A DNA stretch of 64,000 nt from Prauserella isguenensis (GTDB lineage: Bacteria; Actinomycetota; Actinomycetes; Mycobacteriales; Pseudonocardiaceae). Below are positions 26,834-35,726 of this stretch, piece after piece. How positions within the stretch are numbered: position 1 is the first letter of the stretch; each line of letters opens with the position of its first letter. The stretch spans positions 1,736,001 through 1,800,000 of the forward strand of contig NZ_JACHWU010000001.1 in the NCBI RefSeq assembly GCF_014191605.1, in the 5' to 3' direction. The translations under genes were made by a program, and so were the position numbers. Below the pieces are notes generated by a model that did no database searches, had not been told where the DNA came from, and worked only from the letters and a program-made list of their open reading frames with translations.

Positions 26834-29800
26834 GACTGCACCGGCTGGAGGTGTCGGCGTTCGGGCCGTACGCGGGCCGTGAGGTCGTCGACTTCGACAC
26901 CCTCGGCGCCGACGGGCTCTTCCTGCTGCACGGCGACACGGGCGCGGGCAAGACGACGTTGCTGGACGCCGTGGCGTTCGCGCTGTTCGGCAAGGTCCCC
27001 GGCGCGCGGGCGGAGGCGAAGCGGTTCCGCTGCGACGTGGCCGACCGCGGAACGCCGACCGAGGTCACGCTGGAGCTGACGGTGCAGGGGCATCGATTCC
27101 GGATCGTGCGCAACCCCGAGTACGAACGGCCGAAGCTGCGCGGCGACGGCACGACGAAACAGCAGGCGAAGGCATCGCTGACGTGGCTGGGCGGTCCGCC
27201 GAGCGGGCAGCCGCCGGAAGGCGTCACACGTGTCGACGAGGTCGCGCGCACCGTGGAGCGGTTGCTCGGCATGACCGGTGATCAGTTCTTCCAGGTGGTG
27301 CTGCTCCCGCAGGGCGAGTTCGCGCGTTTCCTGCGGGCCGAGACGAAGGACCGCGAGGAGCTGCTGGAGAAGCTGTTCGGCACGCAGCGGTTCTTCGACG
27401 CCGAGAAGTGGTTCAGCGAGCGCAGGCAGCAGAAGCGGCGGGAACTGAACGAGCACAGGCAGTCCGTGCGAGAGTGGCTGGCGCGGATCGGCCAGGTCGC
27501 CCGGGAGGAACCGCCCGAGGACGGCGCCGCCGACTGGGTGGCCGACGTGCGGAACCGCACCTCCGAGGCGGTCGCCGAGGCGAAGGCGGCGGCCGACGCG
27601 TCCGCCACGGCACGCGAACGTGCGGCGGCCGAGCTCGACGAGCGGCGCACCGAGGCCGACCGGGTACGCCGGGTGCGCCACGCCCACGAGAGCCTGGCCG
27701 AGCTGGCGAAGGAAGCCGACCTGCGAGCCGAGTGGAAGACCGAACTCACCGCTGCGCGGCGGGCGTCGGCGGTGACCGGCCTCGCGGCGGAGGCGGATCG
27801 GCAGCGCGAGCGGCTGGACGGGGCGGTCGAAGGGGACCGGAGGGCGTGGGAGACGCTGGTCGCCCGCGGGCGTGCCGACGGCCGCGTGGGCTCGGAGCTC
27901 GACGGCGGCGAACTCGGCGGTGAGCCCGACGTGGCGACGCTGCGCACCCGCGCGGGCGAGGTGCGCGAAGAGGCGGGCACGTTGGCCGGGCTCGTCGAGG
28001 AGGCCGAGCAGCAGCACCGCGACCGCAACCGGTTGCGGGAGCTGGTGGAGACCTCGGAGCACGCGACCGCGCAGGCGGCGGCGCTGGGCGAGAAGCTGGC
28101 CGGGCTGCCGGAACGCACGCGGCAGCTGCGGTCCGAACTGGACGCCGCGGCCGAGGCGACGGTACGCCTCGACGCGGTCCGGACGCGCGAGACCGAACTG
28201 GCCCGCGTGCTCGGCGAGGCGGAGCGTGTTCCGACGTTGGAACAGGACGCCGCCCGCGCCCGTGAGGCGGAGCGGGCGGCGGTCGACGCGCACCAGTCGG
28301 CGCGCGAGGAGCTGCTCGACCTGCGGGCGCGGCGGCTCGCCGGAATGGCGGGCGAACTCGCGGGCGAGCTGCGGGAGGGCGAAGCCTGCGCCGTGTGCGG
28401 TTCCGAGGACCACCCCGCTCCGGCGGCGAACCGCGACGGCGTGGGCGAGGCGGAGGAACGCGCCGCCACCGAGGCCGAACAGGCCGCGGAGCAGCGCAGG
28501 AGCCGCGCGGCGGCCGCACGGCACGAGGCCGACACGGCGCTCGCGGCCGTCGTCGAACGTCTCGGGGACCGGACGGCCGACCAGCTGCGCTCCGAAGTGG
28601 ACGAGGTCCGTGCCGAGCTGGCCACGCTGACCGAGGCGGCGGGCCGCAAGGACCGGCTCGAGCAGCTCGTGCGCGCCGGTGAGGCCGAGTACGAGGACCT
28701 CACCGCCCAGCGGACGTCGGCCGAGCGGGAGGCGGCCGCGGCGGAGGAGCAGCGGCGCGCACTCGCCGACCGGGTGGAGCAGCGACAGCGGCGCCTCGAG
28801 GAGGCGGCGGGCGGGTTCGCCGACGTCGCGGCGCGACGCGCACACCTGACGGAACTGTCGGGCGCGCTCGACGGGCTGGCCGATGCCAGGGCCGAGCTGC
28901 GCGAGGCCCGCGCGCGCGTCGACGAGCACGCGGAGGCCGCCGCGGAGGCCGCCCGGACGGCCGGGTTCGCCGACGTCGACGAGGCGCGCGCCGCGGCCCG
29001 TGACCAGGAGCGGATCGCCGAGCTCGAGCAGTCGCTCGCCGACGCCGAGCAGGCCGAGGCCACGGCCCGTGCCGTACTGGCCGAACCGGAGCTGTTCGGC
29101 GTCGAGCCCGACCGGGTCGTCGACGTGGAATCGGCCCGGCAAGCGGTCGAGCGGGCGCGACAGCAGGCGGAACAGGACGCGGCGACCCTGCAGGAACACA
29201 CGCGGCGCGCCCGTGACCTCGACACGCTCGCGGGTGAGCTGGACGCCGTGCTGCGTCGACTCGCGCCCGCCGAGGAGGAGTTCGCCGAGCTGGACGCGCT
29301 CACGGAGGTCGTGAACGGCCGTGGGCAGAACGCCCGCCGCATGTCGCTGCGGTCCTATGTGCTCGCGGCGCGGCTCGAAGAGGTGGCGGTCGCGGCCACG
29401 GCGCGGCTGCGGTCGATGAGCCACGGCCGGTACTCGTTCGTCCACTCCGACGCGCCCGGAAGCCACGGCAAGAGCGGCGGACTGGGCCTCGACGTGCTCG
29501 ACGACTACTCCGGGATGGTGCGCTCGGCGAAGACGCTGTCGGGCGGCGAGTCGTTCCTGGCGTCGCTGTCGCTCGCGCTCGGACTGGCGGACGTCGTGGC
29601 CGCCGAGACCGGCGGTGCGCTGCTGGACACGTTGTTCGTCGACGAGGGCTTCGGCACGCTGGACGGCGAAACCCTGGACGTGGTCATGGACGTGCTCGAC
29701 GAGCTCCGCGCGGGCGGACGTGTCGTCGGGCTGGTGTCGCACGTCGAGGAGCTGCGCCAGCGCATCCCGACACGGTTGCGGGTGCGTAAAGCCCGCACCG

Positions 29801-29853
29801 GTTCGAGCGTGCGGATCGAAGGCGGTCTCGACGGTGACATCGGCGTCGCCTGA
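26830..29853 (+). CDS. sbcC: Exonuclease SbcCD, ATPase subunit SbcC
   Basis: A 1007-residue SMC-like ATPase. Walker A GDTGAGKTTLLDAVAFALFG is near residue 36, followed by a Q-loop (QFFQVVLLPQGEFARFL), two long coiled-coil arms, a zinc hook CAVC at about 520-523, ABC signature LSGGESFLASLSLALGLAD near 905, Walker B LFVDEGFGTLD near 937 and the His switch LVSHVEEL. The hook joins two complexes. It overlaps sbcD by ATGA. Confidence 0.95.
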   Translation: MRLHRLEVSAFGPYAGREVVDFDTLGADGLFLLHGDTGAGKTTLLDAVAFALFGKVPGARAEAKRFRCDVADRGTPTEVTLELTVQGHRFRIVRNPEYERPKLRGDGTTKQQAKASLTWLGGPPSGQPPEGVTRVDEVARTVERLLGMTGDQFFQVVLLPQGEFARFLRAETKDREELLEKLFGTQRFFDAEKWFSERRQQKRRELNEHRQSVREWLARIGQVAREEPPEDGAADWVADVRNRTSEAVAEAKAAADASATARERAAAELDERRTEADRVRRVRHAHESLAELAKEADLRAEWKTELTAARRASAVTGLAAEADRQRERLDGAVEGDRRAWETLVARGRADGRVGSELDGGELGGEPDVATLRTRAGEVREEAGTLAGLVEEAEQQHRDRNRLRELVETSEHATAQAAALGEKLAGLPERTRQLRSELDAAAEATVRLDAVRTRETELARVLGEAERVPTLEQDAARAREAERAAVDAHQSAREELLDLRARRLAGMAGELAGELREGEACAVCGSEDHPAPAANRDGVGEAEERAATEAEQAAEQRRSRAAAARHEADTALAAVVERLGDRTADQLRSEVDEVRAELATLTEAAGRKDRLEQLVRAGEAEYEDLTAQRTSAEREAAAAEEQRRALADRVEQRQRRLEEAAGGFADVAARRAHLTELSGALDGLADARAELREARARVDEHAEAAAEAARTAGFADVDEARAAARDQERIAELEQSLADAEQAEATARAVLAEPELFGVEPDRVVDVESARQAVERARQQAEQDAATLQEHTRRARDLDTLAGELDAVLRRLAPAEEEFAELDALTEVVNGRGQNARRMSLRSYVLAARLEEVAVAATARLRSMSHGRYSFVHSDAPGSHGKSGGLGLDVLDDYSGMVRSAKTLSGGESFLASLSLALGLADVVAAETGGALLDTLFVDEGFGTLDGETLDVVMDVLDELRAGGRVVGLVSHVEELRQRIPTRLRVRKARTGSSVRIEGGLDGDIGVA

Positions 29854-29904
29854 CGCCCGCCACTTTACTGGGGTATCAGGCCGGAGTGCGTAGCCTTGCG
29901 CGCA

Positions 29905-30564
29905 ATGACTTCTGACGGCACCGAACAAGCTACCGGGATCGTCGGCGGCGATCAGGACAAGACGAGGGAGGAGACCCAGCCGCCGGAATCTTCTCCCCAC
30001 CCCGGCATTCCCATGGAGGGCACGGTTCCCTCAGAGGGCGCTGATCCCGCGGAGGGCACGGTTCCCGCGGAGGACGCGCGCCCGGAGGAGGGCACTATTC
30101 CCGCGGAGAGCGCCGCCGCTGTGGGGGCCGGCGCGTCGCGGGCTGGTTCCTCGGGCTCGGGCCTCGGCGTGCTCGGTGGCATCGCCGTGGTGAGTTCCGG
30201 GCTCGGGTTGAGCTCGCTCATCGGCAATCCGCTGAGCGACATGTTGCGCGCCCGGCAGGAGATCGTCGGCCAGATCGAGGCCGGCACCGGCGGCGGTGAC
30301 CAGATCGAGGCGTTCTACGGCGCTCCATGGCACACCACCGCGCTGGTCAACGGGATTATCGCGCTGGTCGCCGTGGTCATCGGGGCCGTCGTGCTCTTCG
30401 CGCACGCGCGGCGTGCCGACAAGCAGCCCTGGGTCACGGCCGTGGCGGTGGGCGGTGTCGTCCTCGGACTGCTCGGCGTGTTGCTCGCGGGCGGCATGTA
30501 TCTGGACCTGTTCGCCGCCCAGCCGGAGCTGCCCGCCGCGCCCCAACTCGGCGCAGGGGGCTGA
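29905..30564 (+). CDS. Membrane protein with acidic repeat N-terminus
   Basis: A 219-residue protein of unknown function. Residues 30-75 are tandem copies of a five-residue unit close to EGTVP/EGADP/EDARP. Then come three hydrophobic segments: a weaker one at 88-112, and two strong ones near 150-170 and 180-205, so the acidic part is soluble and the rest is in the membrane. TAGCCT (29891-29896) is eight bases before ATG 29905 with no ribosome binding site. I do not recognise the family; proteins of this shape are often conserved only within Pseudonocardiaceae. Confidence 0.7.
   Translation: MTSDGTEQATGIVGGDQDKTREETQPPESSPHPGIPMEGTVPSEGADPAEGTVPAEDARPEEGTIPAESAAAVGAGASRAGSSGSGLGVLGGIAVVSSGLGLSSLIGNPLSDMLRARQEIVGQIEAGTGGGDQIEAFYGAPWHTTALVNGIIALVAVVIGAVVLFAHARRADKQPWVTAVAVGGVVLGLLGVLLAGGMYLDLFAAQPELPAAPQLGAGG
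30016..30118 (+). repeat. In-frame 15-bp tandem repeat
   Basis: About six imperfect copies of a 15-base unit with core GAGGGCACGGTTCCC encode the acidic five-residue repeats of the membrane protein. Copies differ at several positions, so it is not a recent expansion. Confidence 0.7.
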
Positions 30565-30720
30565 CCCCGTCACGGCACGCCGGAACGCCGTCCGGGTCGT
30601 CCCTTCTCCGATCCGAGGGGCCGATCTCGGGTCGGCGGTGGGGTGCCCGCGCGGGGTTGTGAGGGGCCACCAGCGACCGGGGACGTCCGGGCGCACCTAC
30701 GACAGTTCGGAGGTTCCGAT

Positions 30721-31488
30721 ATGCGACCTCACCTGACATTGCTCGCCACTGTCGCCGCAGGCGCGGTCGTTCTCGCCGGTTGTGGCGGCGGGGAGACCGA
30801 CAACGCCGGTGGCCAGGGCGGTCCGGCGAGCGGTTCGGCGTCGAGCTCGGCGAGCCCCGGCCCGTCGGGGTCGCAGCAGGGCGGTCAGGGCAACGCGCAG
30901 GCCAGTCCGGAGGGCGTCCGGTGGATGGACGGGTTCTGCGGGAGCCTGGCCGAGTTCTCGGCGTCGTCGCAGGACACGCCGAGGCCCCAGTCGCAGGACC
31001 CGGCCGCGCTGAAGAAGTCGATGACGACGATGCTCGGCGCGATCGACCAGGGTGCCGACAAGTTCCTGTCCGATCTGGACGCGATGGATTCGTCGCCCAC
31101 GGAGGGCGGCGACCAGTTCCTCGCGACGGCCAAGGACTCGTACCGGAAACTCCGTTCGACGGCAGGCGAGGCGAAGGCGGAGCTCGACAAGGCGCCGAAT
31201 TCGGACCAGGCCACGAAGCAGGCCGTGCAGTCGGCGAGCAGCAAGCTGCAGCAGGTGGACCTGCAGAAGCCGATCAAACAGTTGCAGTCGAACCCGCAGC
31301 TCTCCGGTGAGTTCCAGCAGGCTCCGGAGTGCCGGAAGCTGCTCCAGGCGGCACAACAGCAGCAGGGCGGTGGGCAGCAGCAACCGCCACAGCAGCAACC
31401 ACAGCAGCAACCACAGCAGCAACCACAGCAGCAACCACAGCAGCAGCCGCAGCCGCAGCAGCCGCAGCCGCAGCAGCCGGGCAACTGA
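30721..31488 (+). CDS. Lipoprotein with Gln/Pro-repeat tail
   Basis: A 255-residue exported lipoprotein. The signal peptide ends in the lipobox VLAGC (Cys near 21). A Gly/Ser-rich linker follows, then a helical domain at about 65-200 containing two cysteines (FCGS and PECRK) that may form a disulphide. The last 40 residues are QQQP/QPQQP repeats. ATG 30721 has GGAGG about seven bases upstream. It has no family I can name; anchoring to the membrane by the lipid with a wall-spanning Q/P tail is the likely arrangement. Confidence 0.85.
   Translation: MRPHLTLLATVAAGAVVLAGCGGGETDNAGGQGGPASGSASSSASPGPSGSQQGGQGNAQASPEGVRWMDGFCGSLAEFSASSQDTPRPQSQDPAALKKSMTTMLGAIDQGADKFLSDLDAMDSSPTEGGDQFLATAKDSYRKLRSTAGEAKAELDKAPNSDQATKQAVQSASSKLQQVDLQKPIKQLQSNPQLSGEFQQAPECRKLLQAAQQQQGGGQQQPPQQQPQQQPQQQPQQQPQQQPQPQQPQPQQPGN
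31379..31480 (+). repeat. 12-bp tandem repeat coding for QQQP
   Basis: About five near-perfect copies of CAGCAGCAACCA (31387-31446) are followed by CAGCCGCAG-type copies. Copy number is likely to vary between strains. Confidence 0.85.
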
Positions 31489-31517
31489 GGCGTAGCCAGC
31501 GGAGCCGGGTGCGTCGA

Positions 31518-31554
31518 TTCGGGCGGGGTGACGACGCATGTCGCCCCGCCCGAA
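31518..31554. terminator. Bidirectional terminator lipoprotein / ogt
   Basis: A perfect 11-base stem (31518-31528 with 31544-31554) lies in the gap between two convergent genes. Confidence 0.8.
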
Positions 31555-31581
31555 CCCGTGTCGGGGCCGGCTCTGGGCCGG

Positions 31582-32085
31582 TCAGGCGGGGTGTTCGTGT
31601 GCGAGGAGCCGCCGTTTGACGTCGATGCCCCATCGGAAGCCGCCCATCGCGCCGCCGACGCGCAGCACGCGGTGGCAGGGCACGAACAGGGCGCAGGCGT
31701 TGCGCGCGCAGGCCGACGCGGCGGCGCGGACGGCGTCGGGGCGTCCGGCGAGCGCGGCCAGCTCCGTGTAGGTCACGGATTTCCCGGCGGGCACCGTGCG
31801 GAGGACGTCCCAGGTGTGACCGAGGAATTCCCCGGAGCGCTGGCGCACGACGATCGGGTCGACGGCGTCGAACTCGCCGCGGTGGTAGCGGTGGACGGCG
31901 GCCGTCACGTCGCCCAGGTCGCGTTTCTCGCGTAGGTCGGCGGGCCGCAGCGACAACGAGATCACGGGGATCAGTTCGTCCACATCGGAGGTCCAGCCGG
32001 AGGCGAGGACCGCGCCGTCGGCCGCGACGACGGCGGTGAACGGTCCGACCTGGGTGTCCTGTGTGGACCAGTTGGCGGTGGTCAT
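31582..32085 (-). CDS. ogt: Methylated-DNA-protein-cysteine methyltransferase
   Basis: A 167-residue O6-alkylguanine-DNA alkyltransferase. The suicide cysteine is in VPCHRVLR, preceded by the helix ARNACALF with the Arg finger-type residue; GKSVTYTELAALAGRPDAVRA is the HTH that binds DNA. It takes the alkyl group from guanine O6. Its ATG overlaps the stop of the upstream gene as ATGA, as in mycobacterial alkA-ogt (Rv1317c-Rv1316c). Confidence 0.95.
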   Translation of the reverse strand: MTTANWSTQDTQVGPFTAVVAADGAVLASGWTSDVDELIPVISLSLRPADLREKRDLGDVTAAVHRYHRGEFDAVDPIVVRQRSGEFLGHTWDVLRTVPAGKSVTYTELAALAGRPDAVRAAASACARNACALFVPCHRVLRVGGAMGGFRWGIDVKRRLLAHEHPA

Positions 32086-33740
32086 GGGGTTCCTTCCTGA
32101 ACGTCGGCAAGTGGTGTGCCGGTGCGTGCGGTGAGCCGGTCGGGGTTGCCGTCGTCGTTTCGGTGGCCGGAGTTCGAGGTGGCCGGCTCGTACGTGGCCG
32201 CCGCCCAGAGGTGCATGCCCGCGTAGGACCGCCACGGCCTCCAGGCGAGCGCACGATCCGCCAGTGATTCCGGGTTGATACCGATCGCGGCGGCGCCGTT
32301 GCGCAGCGCGAGGTCGCCGTTGAGTAGCACGTCCGGCCTGCCGAGTGCGCGCATGACGACGTAGTCGGCTGTCCACGGGCCTATCCCCGGCAGTGCGAGC
32401 AGGTCCTCGCGCAGCTCGTCGGGGTCGCGGCCGGTGTGGACGGCGAGGTCGCCGGACGCCAGGGCTTCGGCGGCGGTGCGGATCGCCTCGATGCGACTGC
32501 GGGGTCCGCGCAGGACGTCGGCGGCGTGGTCGGCCACGGCGGATGCGGTGGGGAACAGCCGTGCGGGTTGCCGGCCCGCGGCGCCCGGCGGGCCTGCCGA
32601 CGGGGAGGCGTCGACCGGTTCGGTGCCGGGGAGGGGTTCGCCAAGTTCGGCGACGAGGCGGCTCGTGGTGGTGCGTGCGGCGGCGACCGACACCTGTTGG
32701 CCGAGCATCGTGCGCAGTACGAGTTCGGGCCCGTCGACGGCGCCGGGGACGCGGATGCCGGGGCGGGCGGTGACCAGCGGTGTCAGCGTCGCGTCGTGGC
32801 GGAGGGCGTCGTCGACGGCGACCGGGTCGGCGTCGAGGTCGAGCAGCCTGCGTACTCGGCTGACGGCTCCGGCGAGGTCGCGGACGTCGGTGAGCCGGAG
32901 TTCGCACCGCACGTGCGCGGCGTGGTCGGCCGCCGCCGCGGAGGTGGGCGTCACGCTCATTCGGCCGGGTCCGTGGGGCAGGCGCAGGGTGCGTGTGTAT
33001 CGCGTGGGGGTTGTCGTCTCGACGCCGGTGAGCGCACGGGCGGTGAGGAATGCCAGCAGCCCGTCGCCGTCGAACGGCGGCCGTAGCGGCAGGCGCAGCG
33101 TCAGCCCCGTGCCGGGTACCGGTTCGGACGAGGCCGGGTCGTCGACGCGCCGGGAGGTCGCGCGGGTGCGCAGGTCGGAGGGGGTCATCGCGAACACCGA
33201 GCGGATCGTGTCGTTGAACTGCCGCACGCTCGCGAAGCCCGCGGCGAAGGCGACGTCGGTGAGCGGCATCGCGGAGCGTTCGATCAGCAGCCGGGCGGCG
33301 TGTGCGCGGTGGGCCCGGGCGAGGGCGAGCGGGCCTGCGCCGAGTTCAGCCGTGAGTACTCGGCCGAGCTGGCGTTCCGAGTAGCCGAGCCGCTGTGCCA
33401 GCCCGGGTACGCCGTCGCGTTCGACGGTGCCCTCGGCGATGAGCCGCATGGCGCGGGCGGCGAGGTCGGCGCGGACGTTCCAGTCCGGTGAGCCGGGCAC
33501 GGCGTCGGGCAGGCAGCGGCGGCAGGCGCGGAAGCCGCGGGCCTGAGCAGCGGCGGCGGTGGGGAAGAAGTCGACGTTGCCGCGTTTGGGGGTGATCGCG
33601 GGGCACGAGGGGCGGCAGTAGATGCCGGTGGTGCGCACGCCGGTGATGAACCGGCCGTCGAACCGGGCGTCGCGCGAGCGCACGGCCGCGTAGCAGCGGT
33701 CGGTGTCGAGCCAGATGCCGGTGGTGGCCGTCTCGGTCAT
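32082..33740 (-). CDS. alkA: Ada-AlkA fusion: methyl sensor, AraC activator and 3-methyladenine glycosylase
   Basis: A 552-residue three-part protein. Residues 10-80 are the Ada zinc domain with C42, C46, C73 and C76 (the first equals the methyl-phosphotriester acceptor). Residues 90-190 are an AraC-type HTH pair (GLAQRLGYSERQLGRVL; VAFAAGFASVRQFNDTI). Residues 215-530 are AlkA with the helix-hairpin-helix LPGIGPWTADYVVMRALG and catalytic Asp in LLNGDLALRNG. It senses alkylation, activates its own operon and excises alkylated bases. It is head gene of an operon with ogt. Confidence 0.95.
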   Translation of the reverse strand: MTETATTGIWLDTDRCYAAVRSRDARFDGRFITGVRTTGIYCRPSCPAITPKRGNVDFFPTAAAAQARGFRACRRCLPDAVPGSPDWNVRADLAARAMRLIAEGTVERDGVPGLAQRLGYSERQLGRVLTAELGAGPLALARAHRAHAARLLIERSAMPLTDVAFAAGFASVRQFNDTIRSVFAMTPSDLRTRATSRRVDDPASSEPVPGTGLTLRLPLRPPFDGDGLLAFLTARALTGVETTTPTRYTRTLRLPHGPGRMSVTPTSAAAADHAAHVRCELRLTDVRDLAGAVSRVRRLLDLDADPVAVDDALRHDATLTPLVTARPGIRVPGAVDGPELVLRTMLGQQVSVAAARTTTSRLVAELGEPLPGTEPVDASPSAGPPGAAGRQPARLFPTASAVADHAADVLRGPRSRIEAIRTAAEALASGDLAVHTGRDPDELREDLLALPGIGPWTADYVVMRALGRPDVLLNGDLALRNGAAAIGINPESLADRALAWRPWRSYAGMHLWAAATYEPATSNSGHRNDDGNPDRLTARTGTPLADVQEGTP

Positions 33741-33854
33741 GCCGTCGATACTGCCACCAGGTCAACGCTGTGACTCGCGGAAATCGGACACCACGGCCGG
33801 GATGGCGGCACGGGATCGTGAGGGGCGTGTCGGCGGCACGTACACTTGCGACCC

Positions 33855-34937
33855 GTGAGTTTGACCCTCGGCATCGTAGGCCTGCCCAACGTCGGCAAGT
33901 CGACCCTGTTCAACGCCCTGACGCGCAACGACGTGCTCGCGGCGAACTACCCGTTCGCGACGATCGAGCCCAACGTCGGTGTCGTCCCGCTGCCCGATTC
34001 GCGCCTGGACAAGCTGGCCGAGATGTTCAGCTCGGCCAAGACGGTCCCGGCGACGGTGTCGTTCGTCGACATCGCGGGCATCGTCAAGGGCGCCTCCGAG
34101 GGTGCGGGTCTCGGCAACAAGTTCCTCGCCAACATCCGCGAGGCCAACGCGATCTGCCAGGTCATCCGTGTGTTCGACGACCCGGACGTCACGCACGTCG
34201 ACGGTACGATCGACCCGTTGTCGGACATCGAGACGATCAACACCGAGCTCATCCTCGCCGACCTGCAGACGTTGGAGAAGGCGCTGACGCGGATGGAGAA
34301 GGAGGCGCGCACCAAGAAGGAGGCGCGCCCGGCCTTCGAGAACGCGAAGAAGGCCAAGGAGATCCTCGACTCCGGTCGCACGCTGTTCGCGGCGCAGAAG
34401 GAGGTCGACTTCGAGCTGCTGCGCGAGCTGAGCCTGCTGACGACGAAGCCGTTCCTCTACGTGTTCAACGCCGACGAGGGTGTGCTCGCCGACGAGGCGA
34501 AGCGTGCCGAGCTGGCCGAGCTGGTCGCACCCGCCGACGCCGTGTTCCTCGACGCGAAGGTCGAGGCGGAGCTGCTCGAGCTGGACGACGAGGAGGCTGT
34601 GCAGGAACTGCTCGAGTCTGTCGGTCAGGAGGAGCCGGGTCTGAACGCGTTGGCCCGCGCCGGGTTCCACACGCTGGGCCTGCAGACCTACCTCACGGCG
34701 GGCCCGAAGGAGGCGCGCGCCTGGACCGTCCCGCAGGGCGCCACCGCGCCGCAGGCGGCGGGCGTCATCCACACGGACTTCGAACGCGGCTTCATCAAGG
34801 CCGAGATCATCTCCTACGACGACCTGGTGGCCGCAGGTTCGATGGCGGACGCGCGCTCCGCGGGCAAGGTCCGCATGGAGGGCAAGGACTACGTCATGCA
34901 CGACGGCGACGTGGTCGAATTCCGCTTCAACGTGTAG
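33855..34937 (+). CDS. ychF: Redox-regulated ATPase YchF
   Basis: A 360-residue Obg-like P-loop protein with G1 GLPNVGKSTLFNAL (residues 8-21), DIAGIVKGASEGAGLGNKFL near 68, a coiled-coil insert, FNADEG near 205 (NxxE replacing NKxD, which gives ATP preference) and a C-terminal TGS domain. It binds ribosomes and influences stress tolerance. TACACT (33841-33846) lies eight bases before GTG 33855 with no ribosome binding site; TTG 33846 is a less likely start. Confidence 0.95.
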   Translation: MSLTLGIVGLPNVGKSTLFNALTRNDVLAANYPFATIEPNVGVVPLPDSRLDKLAEMFSSAKTVPATVSFVDIAGIVKGASEGAGLGNKFLANIREANAICQVIRVFDDPDVTHVDGTIDPLSDIETINTELILADLQTLEKALTRMEKEARTKKEARPAFENAKKAKEILDSGRTLFAAQKEVDFELLRELSLLTTKPFLYVFNADEGVLADEAKRAELAELVAPADAVFLDAKVEAELLELDDEEAVQELLESVGQEEPGLNALARAGFHTLGLQTYLTAGPKEARAWTVPQGATAPQAAGVIHTDFERGFIKAEIISYDDLVAAGSMADARSAGKVRMEGKDYVMHDGDVVEFRFNV

Positions 34938-35264
34938 CGCCGAATCTCGGGGCTGTGCCCCGCTGGTCAGGTGTGTCAAACGTCCAGGTCAAGCCCTGGA
35001 AGGTATCTGTGACATGCCCGGGGATGGCAAAGGGTGTTCCCTGCTGTGCACGAACGCGTGCTGATTTGGTGCTGACTATTCAGGCCGATTGGGGGTGCCC
35101 TAGACGTTGGGCGGGCCTATGTCCATCTCGTGATATGCCTCGCCTACGGCTGCAGCGGGACGCGTGCTGTTGTGTGATCCGCACCGAAACGGCACCCGAG
35201 GAGTCAGCGACCCGTTACGCTAAGCTGCCGCACGGCTGCACTGTGACGGGGGAGTTAAAGGCGC
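34938..35264. other. Gap at the start of the accessory region
   Basis: About 325 bases with visibly lower GC than what comes before. It begins with a small hairpin (CGGGGC 34948-34953 with GCCCCG 34957-34962), probably the ychF terminator. I see no gene in the rest. GGGGAG near 35249 is the ribosome binding site of the next gene. Confidence 0.5.
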
Positions 35265-35726
35265 ATGGCAGACGACATAGGCAAGGCGGCGACCGGCGAC
35301 AGTTTCTGGGACCAGGCGGCCTTCGCGGTCAAGGGTGCCAAGGGCACCGCGACCCAAGACGGCTGGGCGATGGGCGCCGTGACCTCCGGTGCGATCGCCG
35401 GGGGCTTCACGATGGACCCGGAGACTGCTGAGGGCATGGTTCGTAAGGCGAACTGGATCGCCGACCAGATGCAGCATCAGGCAGAGGCCGCCGAGAAACT
35501 AACTGGCGCCAGGCCACCGGCAGAAGACCCGGGAAGCCTGCACTTCCAGGGCGTAGCGAAAGCGATGTTCCAACTCGGCTCTGACAACATAAGGGCCCAG
35601 TGGAAGCAATACCGCGACATCGCCGAGAAACTCCAGCGTGCCCTTGATGTGTATAACGAGACCGATGAGCAGGCAGGCAAGGACGTGAAGAAGTCCGGGG
35701 GCGACGGAGGAGGACTCTTCAATTGA
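35265..35726 (+). CDS. Helical protein with YxxxD motif, possible type VII secretion substrate
   Basis: A 153-residue protein, almost all helix by composition, lacking a signal peptide and membrane segments. Residues 70-130 hold FQLGSDNIRAQWKQYRDIAEKLQRALDVYNETDEQ split over two helices; YNETD near 130 fits the YxxxD/E export motif of ESX (type VII) substrates, and the W in QWKQ could stand in for WXG. The tail is Gly-rich. It overlaps the next gene by TTGA. Small helical proteins next to DUF3558 lipoproteins are frequent in Pseudonocardiaceae. Secretion is an inference; no ESX machinery is in the window. Codons are less GC-biased than in the core genes. Confidence 0.7.
   Translation: MADDIGKAATGDSFWDQAAFAVKGAKGTATQDGWAMGAVTSGAIAGGFTMDPETAEGMVRKANWIADQMQHQAEAAEKLTGARPPAEDPGSLHFQGVAKAMFQLGSDNIRAQWKQYRDIAEKLQRALDVYNETDEQAGKDVKKSGGDGGGLFN

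Noticed and set aside
26350-30000. 1216-codon minus-strand ORF across sbcC
   Set aside because: It is opposite the complete SbcC with all ATPase motifs; the translation is low complexity and hits no known pattern.
31381-31480. CAG/CAA repeat array considered as a CRISPR-like or regulatory array
   Set aside because: The units are contiguous without spacers and in frame, so it is a coding QQQP repeat.
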